In this document: positions 54,224-60,585 of the stretch, piece after piece
Layout of the letters: every line of letters starts with the position of its first letter
Numbering within the stretch: position 1 is the stretch's first letter
DNA from: CAZIVP01 sp964542915
Lineage (GTDB): Bacteria; Calditrichota; Calditrichia; Calditrichales; Calditrichaceae
NCBI GenBank assembly: GCA_964542915.1
Contig: CAZIVP010000006.1
Location: 124,001 to 188,000, forward strand
DNA length: 64,000 nt
Direction of reading: 5' to 3'
Translations under genes and position numbers: made by a program
The notes under the pieces: model-generated
The model's database searches: none
Told to the model about the DNA's origin: nothing
The model's input: only the letters and a program-made list of their open reading frames with translations

Positions 54224-55660
54224 ATGGAAACAAAACATTCAGTGGTATTGGATAAATTTAACAATTTACTGCGCAGCAACTTTTGGCCGGTTATATTTCG
54301 TGCTTTAACCATGGCCGGGTTGGTGATACTTATCGTTCTGGGGTTTTCCGCTTATTCCGGTGATCAGGCGTTCCTGGTGCAATTACGCAATTTTAATCTG
54401 GGCAATTTACTGGTCTGGTCGTACTGGTGGCCGTTGATCGTGATCAGCGCCATATTTCTGGGCAGGTTGTGGTGTTTTGTTTGCCCGGTTGAACTGATAA
54501 CTTCGTTCTTTGCAAAAATCGGATTAAAACGAAAACGCCCCAAATGGCTGTTGTCCGGTTGGGCGATCACCGTTTTTTACCTGTTGATCCTGTTTGTTGG
54601 CATTCAGGTTTTAAAAGTTCACCGCAATCCCACCTACATGGCGGTTTACCTGTTATTCATTATCATAGTTTCGGTTCTAACCGGTTTGCTCTACAAAAAA
54701 AATACCTTTTGCCGCTATGTCTGTCCGGTGGGATATTTACTGGGCCTGTATTCGCGAATCTCACCTTTCGGCTGGCGGGTCGCCGATCCCGATATTTGCC
54801 GCACCTGCAAAGATAAATCCTGCATCAGCCAACAACATCATTATCAATTAGTGAATAAGAGCTGCGGCGTGGATTTGCACCCGGGTAAGTTAAATCAAAA
54901 TGATTATTGCATTCTATGCACAGGTTGTTTAAAGACCTGCGATAAATATCAACCACAAAATGCCCGCGGCCGACCCAATCCCGGTTTCCGCTTGATCGGG
55001 TTCGCTAAAGATCTATTATCCGTCCGGCCCTTGAAAAACGCCGAGGCGTTTTTTGTGTTGCTGGTTTCCGGATTTGTTATCAGCGAGCTGCTTTCGGAAT
55101 GGAAGATTACGGATAGTTTGCTGGAGTTTGTACCGAACCGCATTGTAGCGGAATTACCATGGCATAACCCTGCGGTTTCCGGTCTAATTTATGGTTTCTT
55201 TATTTTTCTTCTGTTGCCGCTGATACTGTGGTACGGGTCGTATCTGCTCACCCGTTTGGCGGGATTAAAAACGTCCTTTGCTCAATTTGCAAGGTATGTT
55301 GCGCTGGCGTTTTTACCTGTCATGGCTGCCGCCCACGCCAGCAAAGGAATTTTAAAAATTACTTCGCGCATACCCTATTTCGAGCATGTCCCGGCCGATG
55401 TGAGCGGAATGCTTACCACCAGACTCTTTTTCGAAAATAAAGTAGTCTTGGCTGCCAATCCTCATTGGATGGACATCACGGTCAGCATTCTGATCACCTT
55501 TTTTAGTATTGCCGGAATGGTGTTAAGCTTTAAAGTAATAGCAAAGATGATTCATACGCATTTCCGGGCCGTGCGCGCCGCACGAATGATGTATGTGATT
55601 CCGCTAAGTTATGGATCGCTGTTTTTATTCACCATACTATTGTGGCGCTGGATTTTGTAA
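54224..55660 (+). CDS. NapH/CcoG-like membrane polyferredoxin
   Basis: 478 residues with about eight membrane helices. Two CP motifs follow helices (C84-C87 in CFVCPVE, C163-C167 in CRYVCPVG), as in the NapH/NosR/RdxA family. A soluble part then binds two 4Fe-4S clusters: ICRTCKDKSC at 191-200 and CILCTGCLKTCDKYQP at 229-239. The C-terminal helices contain histidines (HASKG, HTHFRA). Proteins of this kind move electrons between the quinone pool and periplasmic reductases. Here it lies in a unit with DoxX, TauE and sulfur-carrier genes, so a sulfur-compound redox step is a fair guess. Confidence 0.85.
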   Translation: METKHSVVLDKFNNLLRSNFWPVIFRALTMAGLVILIVLGFSAYSGDQAFLVQLRNFNLGNLLVWSYWWPLIVISAIFLGRLWCFVCPVELITSFFAKIGLKRKRPKWLLSGWAITVFYLLILFVGIQVLKVHRNPTYMAVYLLFIIIVSVLTGLLYKKNTFCRYVCPVGYLLGLYSRISPFGWRVADPDICRTCKDKSCISQQHHYQLVNKSCGVDLHPGKLNQNDYCILCTGCLKTCDKYQPQNARGRPNPGFRLIGFAKDLLSVRPLKNAEAFFVLLVSGFVISELLSEWKITDSLLEFVPNRIVAELPWHNPAVSGLIYGFFIFLLLPLILWYGSYLLTRLAGLKTSFAQFARYVALAFLPVMAAAHASKGILKITSRIPYFEHVPADVSGMLTTRLFFENKVVLAANPHWMDITVSILITFFSIAGMVLSFKVIAKMIHTHFRAVRAARMMYVIPLSYGSLFLFTILLWRWIL

Positions 55661-55700
55661 AAAGAAGTGTAAACACGTTTTAAGTAAGACGGAGTAACGT

Positions 55701-56129
55701 ATGAACAAACAATCTTCATTACCCGCCCGGGCGTTTAGCGTTTTTCTGATTCGCCTGATGGTCGGTTCGGTGTTTTTGTCCGAGGGTATCCAAAAGTTTC
55801 TGTTTCCGGCTGTGCGCGGCGCAGGAAGGTTCCTCAACATCGGTTTACCGGCGCCGGACTTTCTGGGTTATTTTGTCGGATCGTTCGAAATAATATGCGG
55901 ACTGCTTGTCTTAATAGGGTGGCTTACCCGTTATGCCGCCGCGCCGCTGATTGTGATTATGCTGGCGGCGATCGTCAGTACTAAAATACCCATTTTAATT
56001 AACGAAGGTTTCTGGGTAATGGCCCATGCTGCGCGTACCGACTGGGCTATGCTGCTCGGCAGCCTGTTTTTGCTTATAAACGGCGGCGGCCGCTGGTCGC
56101 CGGATGCAAAACGAAGGGAAGGAACATAG
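55701..56129 (+). CDS. DoxX-family membrane protein
   Basis: 142 residues with four membrane helices. The start has a good ribosome binding site (ACGGAGTAACG). LIRLMVGSVFLSEGIQKFLF is the DoxX signature, followed by LNIGLPAPDFLGYFVGSFEI, CGLLVLIGWLTRYAAAPLIV and RTDWAMLLGSLFLLINGGGR. The family includes the quinone-reducing part of thiosulfate:quinone oxidoreductase and other quinone-linked membrane proteins. That sulfur link fits the neighbourhood but is not proven by the sequence itself. Confidence 0.88.
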   Translation: MNKQSSLPARAFSVFLIRLMVGSVFLSEGIQKFLFPAVRGAGRFLNIGLPAPDFLGYFVGSFEIICGLLVLIGWLTRYAAAPLIVIMLAAIVSTKIPILINEGFWVMAHAARTDWAMLLGSLFLLINGGGRWSPDAKRREGT

Positions 56130-56133
56130 GTAT

Positions 56134-56907
56134 ATGGAGTTTATCGTTATTTCGCTGGCGGCGTTTGTGATCGCTATTCTGACCTTTTTTTCCGGTTTTG
56201 GTCTGGGAACGATTCTCACCCCGGTGTTCATGATCTTTTTTCCGGTGGAGCTGGCCATCGCCCTGACCGGCGTGGTGCATTTTTTTAATAATATTTTTAA
56301 GATTATCCTGGTCGGCAAAAACGCCAATAAAGAAGTGCTGCTGCGTTTTGGTGTACCGGCAGTGCTGGCGGCCTTTGTCGGCGCCTGGCTGTTGATCAAT
56401 ATCACCGGTTTACAACCGTTGTTTGATTACGATCTGTTCGGAAAACATTTTGCAGTCTATCCCCTCAAACTGATCATTTCGGTATTACTCATTCTGTTTG
56501 CGCTGATGGATTTGATTCCCTATTTCAACAACCTGCAGTTCGGGAAAAATAAACTGGCCGTCGGCGGCGCATTGAGCGGTTTCTTTGGCGGACTGTCCGG
56601 CAATCAGGGCGCTTTGCGCAGCGCCTTTTTAATCAAAGCCGGCCTTTCCAAGGAGTCGTTTATCGGCACGGCGGTGGTAGTATCGACTTTTGTAGATTTT
56701 ACCCGGCTGAGCGTTTACGCCACGCGCTTTATCGAAGCGGGACTCGGCGATAACCTGCTGCTGGTGGTCTCGGCCACGGCCGCCGCTGTTGCCGGCGCTT
56801 TTTTCGGCAACAAATTACTGAAAAAGGTAACCCTGCGTTTTTTGCAGATCATAGTGGCCGTCATGTTGATTTTAATATCCATTGCCCTCGGCGCCGGACT
56901 GATTTAA
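56134..56907 (+). CDS. TauE/SafE-family sulfite or organosulfonate exporter
   Basis: 257 residues from ATG at 56134, which follows the DoxX stop by 4 bp; an upstream ATG overlapping DoxX would add ten residues. Seven or eight membrane helices in two repeats of the TauE/SafE kind: FGLGTILTPVFMIFFPVELA, IALTGVVHFFNNIFKIILVG, GGALSGFFGGLSGNQGALRS and LSKESFIGTAVVVSTFVDFT. Transporters of this family release sulfite, sulfolactate or similar sulfur anions. With the neighbouring rhodanese and DsrE genes this points to sulfur-compound export. Confidence 0.9.
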   Translation: MEFIVISLAAFVIAILTFFSGFGLGTILTPVFMIFFPVELAIALTGVVHFFNNIFKIILVGKNANKEVLLRFGVPAVLAAFVGAWLLINITGLQPLFDYDLFGKHFAVYPLKLIISVLLILFALMDLIPYFNNLQFGKNKLAVGGALSGFFGGLSGNQGALRSAFLIKAGLSKESFIGTAVVVSTFVDFTRLSVYATRFIEAGLGDNLLLVVSATAAAVAGAFFGNKLLKKVTLRFLQIIVAVMLILISIALGAGLI

Positions 56908-56943
56908 GCGCAACTGGCAATTTAAGCCCACAGAATCAAACAA

Positions 56944-57048
56944 ATGCTGAAACTACCTGAAGCAATGACGCGTCGAATTATGATGCTGTTGTGTATGGTA
57001 TTCAGTTACGGTGTTATAATGGCAAAACCGGCAGCAAAAAAAATCTGA
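56944..57048 (+). CDS. Possible 34-residue peptide with signal-like sequence
   Basis: A frame reading MLKLPEAMTRRIMMLLCMVF and on to GVIMAKPAAKKI, then stop. It looks like a signal peptide (basic start, hydrophobic core, small residue end) with almost no mature part. It may be the remnant of a secreted protein's start. The ribosome binding site is poor. Low certainty. Confidence 0.2.
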   Translation: MLKLPEAMTRRIMMLLCMVFSYGVIMAKPAAKKI

Positions 57049-57091
57049 GAACAGAATTTTAATAAATACACGCGCAAAAACAAGTCTTGTA

Positions 57092-57120
57092 TTGACATCG
57101 GCCTCTACATATTTTATTTT
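57092..57120 (+). promoter_or_regulatory. Promoter of the arsR-rhodanese gene
   Basis: TTGACA (57092-57097) and TATTTT (57115-57120) with a 17-bp spacer, the same -35, spacing and -10 as the padR promoter at 53396. Confidence 0.75.
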
Positions 57121-57125
57121 TCAAT

Positions 57126-57140
57126 TTATCAATTGATTAA
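57126..57140. promoter_or_regulatory. Palindrome at the start of transcription, probable ArsR-type operator
   Basis: TTATCAATTGATTAA contains the perfect palindrome ATCAATTGAT at 57128-57137, placed over the expected +1. ArsR-family repressors usually bind AT-rich inverted repeats here, so autorepression by the ArsR-rhodanese protein is likely. Confidence 0.55.
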
Positions 57141-57158
57141 TAAAAGGATATTGAAACA

Positions 57159-57821
57159 ATGACAGGAAGAGAATTTAAAGATCTGGTATTTCAGGAGTTC
57201 GCCAAACTGGCCAACGCTTTTGCCAGCCCCAAGCGGCTGGAAATAATTGATGTGCTGGCCCAGGGCGAGCGCGATGTGGAGTCCCTGGCCAAGCAGGCGG
57301 GCATGACGGTCGCCAACACGTCCCGCCATTTACAGATACTCAAAAGCGACCGTCTGCTGGAAAGCCGACGCAGCGGCGTCCGTATCTATTACCGCCTGTC
57401 GGACGATCAGGTTTACCGTTGCTGGAAAGCTTTGCAGAAATTAGCGGAAAGCCGGGTAGCCGAAATCCGCGAGGTGGTCCGTCAATTTTACGAAGAACAG
57501 GACGCCATGGAGACCCTGACCCGCGAAGAGTTGTGGGAGCGCATCCAGGATCAATCGGTCACCTTGATCGATGTGCGTCCCGAGGAGGAATACAGGCAGG
57601 GGCACCTGCCCGGCGCCATGGTGATGCCGCTGCATGAGTTAAAAGAAAAAATAAAGGAGTTGCCCGCAGACCGTGAGGTGGCGGCCTATTGCCGGGGACC
57701 TTATTGCGTGCTCTCCGCAGAAGCGATCCGAATTTTGAAAGCCGCCGGCATTCGCTCGGTTCGTTTTAATGAAAGCATAATCGATTGGAAAGAGGCGGGT
57801 TTACCGCTCGAAACGGATTAA
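57159..57821 (+). CDS. ArsR-type regulator fused to a rhodanese domain
   Basis: 220 residues. Residues 10-100 are a winged helix of the ArsR type: FAKLANAFASPKRLEIIDVL, QAGMTVANTSRHLQILKSDR and ESRRSGVRIYYRLSD. Residues 120-215 are a rhodanese: VTLIDVRPEEEYRQGHLPGA, MPLHELKEKIKELPADREV and the active-site loop AYCRGPYCVLSAEAIRILKA, where the first cysteine would carry the persulfide. The domain order suits a sulfane-sulfur sensor, in which persulfidation changes DNA binding (inference; similar fusions are known). Promoter and operator lie directly upstream, and the DsrE gene follows at 42 bp. Confidence 0.93.
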   Translation: MTGREFKDLVFQEFAKLANAFASPKRLEIIDVLAQGERDVESLAKQAGMTVANTSRHLQILKSDRLLESRRSGVRIYYRLSDDQVYRCWKALQKLAESRVAEIREVVRQFYEEQDAMETLTREELWERIQDQSVTLIDVRPEEEYRQGHLPGAMVMPLHELKEKIKELPADREVAAYCRGPYCVLSAEAIRILKAAGIRSVRFNESIIDWKEAGLPLETD

Positions 57822-57863
57822 CGGGTATTCCCAAAATCAATAGAATAAGACGGAGGTAAAACG

Positions 57864-58208
57864 ATGACCCTGCTGATTCTCAATGATGCACCCTATGGCA
57901 ATGAGCGAACTTATAATGGGCTGCGATTGGCACAGGCCATGGCTAAAAGTGGTCAGGAAGTGCGGTTATTTTTATTGGCGGACGCTATATTTTGCGGACT
58001 TAAAAATCAGAAAACGCCGAGCGGCTTCTACAATATTGGTATCATGCTCAGAAGTTTGTTGAAAAGAGAGGTACGTATTTACGCCTGAGGCTCATGTTGT
58101 GACGTCCGGGGGGCGTCGGAAGAACAGTTATTGGACGGCGTGGTTAAAAGCGATATGGCGACCCTTGCGAACTGGGTCAGTGAAAGTAAGAAAACGTTGG
58201 TCTTTTAA
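57864..58208 (+). CDS. DsrE-family sulfur-carrier protein, candidate selenoprotein (UGA at codon 75)
   Basis: 114 codons closely follow the DsrE/YchN family: LLILNDAPYGNERTYNGLRL, FLLADAIFCGLKNQKTPSGF, YNIGIMLRSLLKREVRIYA, then UGA at 58086-58088, and on without a break GSCCDVRGASEEQLLDGVVK, SDMATLANWVSESKKTLVF and TAA. In E. coli YchN the same place is LCKTCTDGRG, so the UGA stands for the first redox cysteine. Family-typical text continues for 39 codons after it, and a hairpin that fits the bacterial SECIS rules follows. Reading the UGA as selenocysteine is therefore my preferred interpretation; a simple nonsense mutation or sequencing error remains possible. The role would be persulfide or selenosulfide transfer. 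It starts at a good ribosome binding site (ACGGAGG). Confidence 0.75.
58086..58117 (+). promoter_or_regulatory. Candidate bacterial SECIS element
   Basis: After the UGA, GACGTCC (58101-58107) pairs with GGGCGTC (58111-58117), seven pairs including one G-U, leaving a GGG loop that starts 19 nt after the UGA. Published bacterial SECIS rules ask for a guanine in the first two loop bases and a loop 16-37 nt from the UGA; both are met. The hairpin lies within the coding sequence, as expected for bacteria. Confidence 0.55.
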
Positions 58209-58222
58209 TTAAGGAGGCAAAA

Positions 58223-58810
58223 ATGGGCTATTCTTATGAAGTGCTTAAACTGCTGCATATTGTCAGCTTCGTTTTTATGGCTATCCCGCTTTTCAATCTC
58301 ATTGTTGTGAATGAGCGGGCGGCAATGGGCGGCGGTTTTGTCTATGCTTCTGACCGCTACATGGAAAACATCATTCGGCGCGGGGCGGCACGTTGCTATG
58401 TGTTTCAGTCCAGTGTGCTGATTACCGGCATTTTATTGCTGGTTTTGGGTCCGTTGGGCATTGCGGGTTTGTGGTTAAACTGGGTGATTTTGGTGAAGAC
58501 TGTTTTGCTACTGGTATTGATGGGGTTACTTTCTTACGTACATTTCGGTCTGCAGCCCGCTATTGAACGGCAAATTGCCGGAATCAATCCCGGGGCGCCG
58601 CCGGAGAATTTCAGCGCACAGTTGAAGCCTTTCCGTGCCCGCCGCAAACAATTGGCAACCGTTTGTCTGTTTATTGTCCTTACAATCATCATTTTGGGCA
58701 TGCAGGTTTACGACGCCTTTTCTCCATTATTGAACATTGTCCTTATAGCACTCGCAGCATTGTTTTCGTGGCGGGCCAATAAGTCGCTTGTGCGCTTTGG
58801 TTGGGTGTAA
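58223..58810 (+). CDS. DUF2269-family membrane protein
   Basis: 195 residues with four to five membrane helices. It begins with AAGGAGG upstream and MGYSYEVLKLLHIVSFVFMA, whose histidine in the first helix is conserved in DUF2269, followed by VNERAAMGGGFVYASDRYME, VLITGILLLVLGPLGIAGLW and VLVKTVLLLVLMGLLSYVHF. Some members of this group sit beside cytochromes and may hold haem b. Location inside the sulfur gene cluster, before a cytochrome c gene, suggests an electron-transfer role; this is inference. Confidence 0.75.
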   Translation: MGYSYEVLKLLHIVSFVFMAIPLFNLIVVNERAAMGGGFVYASDRYMENIIRRGAARCYVFQSSVLITGILLLVLGPLGIAGLWLNWVILVKTVLLLVLMGLLSYVHFGLQPAIERQIAGINPGAPPENFSAQLKPFRARRKQLATVCLFIVLTIIILGMQVYDAFSPLLNIVLIALAALFSWRANKSLVRFGWV

Positions 58811-58906
58811 AAAAAATCAAATCATGCCTTAACGAATCAATCTCTCGCTCGTCTTAATCGGGGAATTTATTAAAATTCTCTAATCATAAATCAAAAAGAG
58901 GTTTGT

Positions 58907-59542
58907 ATGTTTAGAGCTCTTTTGTTCATTATTGTCTTTTTATTTATAGCACTGACTACAGCGTACTCTCTGCAAGATGCATCGTCCGCGACAGGCAGGG
59001 ATATTTATCGTCAACATTGCGCCAGTTGTCACGGGACGGATCGCAGCGGTTCAGGGGATGTGTTTCCTTCGCTGCAAAATCTTGAAGATCGCCTGTCGGA
59101 AACCGAAGTTTCTCATCTGATTGATAATGGTAAGGGCCAAATGCCGTCTTTTTCATATTTAAGCGACCAGGAAAAAGACGCCCTGATTGCTTTTCTTTTC
59201 GGCCCATCACAAAAAATGGTTGCGCTCTCTGCTGAGTTATCCGGTGCGCGCATGTTCAGAAGCAATTGCGCTTCCTGCCATCGGGCTACGGTCAATGATC
59301 CGCGACCGCCAAAAGCCCGCATGATGGAACCGGCGCCGCTGGCGGGCGCTGCAGAACGCTTCACCAGAGATGAATTTTTCAATATTTTGGAAAGGGGAAT
59401 CTGCTATATGCCTTCTTTTAATCACTTCACCAGTCAGGAAAAAGAAGCGCTTTATAGTTACATCCAGTCATTGGAAGCGGAAGGAACAACTTCCAGGCGC
59501 TCCATGAGGAAACGCTGCCCCATGATGAGAATGAAAAAATAA
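58907..59542 (+). CDS. Dihaem cytochrome c
   Basis: 211 residues with a signal peptide (1-21). Two cytochrome c domains of class I: haem motif CASCHGTDRSG at residue 38 with distal methionine in KGQMPSFSYLSDQEKDALIA, and CASCHRATVND at 121 with CYMPSFNHFTSQEKEALYSY. Each pair has the CxxCH motif and the later Met ligand typical for a low-spin haem. It ends in a basic tail RRSMRKRCPMMRMKK. It can carry electrons in the periplasm, probably from the sulfur system to a terminal acceptor. The gene lies 96 bp after DUF2269. Confidence 0.9.
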   Translation: MFRALLFIIVFLFIALTTAYSLQDASSATGRDIYRQHCASCHGTDRSGSGDVFPSLQNLEDRLSETEVSHLIDNGKGQMPSFSYLSDQEKDALIAFLFGPSQKMVALSAELSGARMFRSNCASCHRATVNDPRPPKARMMEPAPLAGAAERFTRDEFFNILERGICYMPSFNHFTSQEKEALYSYIQSLEAEGTTSRRSMRKRCPMMRMKK

Positions 59543-59592
59543 CCATACACAATTAATGAAGTTACATTAAATCAATCCGATGGAGGACAACG

Positions 59593-60123
59593 ATGGCACG
59601 ATTCAATAATGTGGATACCCAAACCATTCAGCAATTTGAGGAACAAATTCAGCATGATCCGAATGCGGCGCGCAAAACGCAGGTTATCGAAGGCGAATGG
59701 CTTCCGGAAGAAGGCGATGTTCAGTTTCAATCAAAAATTCAATATGAGGGCGGAGAAACGGTTTTCAAGGTCGATAATCCTACCTTTATGGGCGGCGGCG
59801 GAAAACTGCCCGGACCGATGCATTACTGCTTTTACGGTCTTGCTTCATGCTACACCGGCACCTTCGCCACCATGGCAGCTATGCTGGGAATCGAACTGAA
59901 AAAATTAACGGCCCGTGTTGAAGCGGATGTGAATTTCTCACGGGTCTTTGGCGTTAGCGATGATCCCACCATGGAAGAAGTCCGGGTGACCCTGACTGTA
60001 GAAAGCGATGCCCCGGAAGAGAAGATCAAAGAAGCCGAAGAGCTGGCGCTGCAACGCTGCCCGGTGGTGTTTACTCTGAAAAATCCGGTGAAGCTGACTC
60101 CGAAGTTGGAGATTTCGAAATAG
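59593..60123 (+). CDS. OsmC-family protein
   Basis: 176 residues with the OsmC/Ohr fold: FQSKIQYEGGETVFKVDNPT, PGPMHYCFYGLASCYTGTFA with the first redox cysteine, IELKKLTARVEADVNFSRVF and EEKIKEAEELALQRCPVVFT with the second cysteine in QRCPV. OsmC proteins are thiol peroxidases that reduce organic hydroperoxides or persulfides. The cysteines are ordinary codons; no UGA occurs. It is the last gene of the sulfur cluster. Confidence 0.9.
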   Translation: MARFNNVDTQTIQQFEEQIQHDPNAARKTQVIEGEWLPEEGDVQFQSKIQYEGGETVFKVDNPTFMGGGGKLPGPMHYCFYGLASCYTGTFATMAAMLGIELKKLTARVEADVNFSRVFGVSDDPTMEEVRVTLTVESDAPEEKIKEAEELALQRCPVVFTLKNPVKLTPKLEISK

Positions 60124-60297
60124 ATGGAACCAAAAAAGGAAAAATGATTTATCGGCGGAATAATAAGACAGGAATAGAGATTGTTCTTTGACCAATCCAG
60201 TTCATTTTGTTCATCCTGTCAAAAAAGTTAGTGCGAGTAGCGCTACAGAAAAAGATTACTTTTTAATGGAGTCGTTTACGATTTTATGATTAACACC

Positions 60298-60468
60298 GGG
60301 ATTAATCATCCGGGGTGTCGTAACCATTGTCAACAACAGCTGTACACGTAAGGAGCGCAAGAATCTGCCGCCCGGTGAAGAGGCCATGGATATTTTAAAG
60401 AAGCGCTATGCCCGGGGGAAATCGATCAACAACAATTTAAACGGATGCAAAAAGTAATTGGGGATTAA
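60298..60468 (+). pseudogene. SHOCT-domain protein relic with a frameshift
   Basis: A frame reads LIIRGVVTIVNNSCTRKERK, then LPPGEEAMDILKKRYARG and slips in a run of five G (60414-60418). In the next frame it continues EIDQQQFKRMQKVIGD and ends. Joined, the last part is a SHOCT domain (EEAMDILKKRYARGEIDQQQ, then FKRM), a short C-terminal oligomerisation motif. A one-base loss in the G run explains it. The N-terminal part is missing. Confidence 0.75.
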
Positions 60469-60585
60469 AATAATTTTATCTGTCTTAGTCATAATTTCTA
60501 TCTACGATTTTCCCGTGTAAGTTGTAAGCTTTTCGGCTTTACCAAATCCTGGAGGTTTGGTGAAGCTTAAAGGGAGGATACCATT
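60469..60585. other. Promoter region of the MMPL exporter operon
   Basis: 117 bp of AT-rich DNA; the strong ribosome binding site GGGAGG lies at 60570-60577. A short hairpin CCTCCAGG-type sequence may be present around 60549-60556. No clear sigma-70 boxes were found. Confidence 0.3.
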
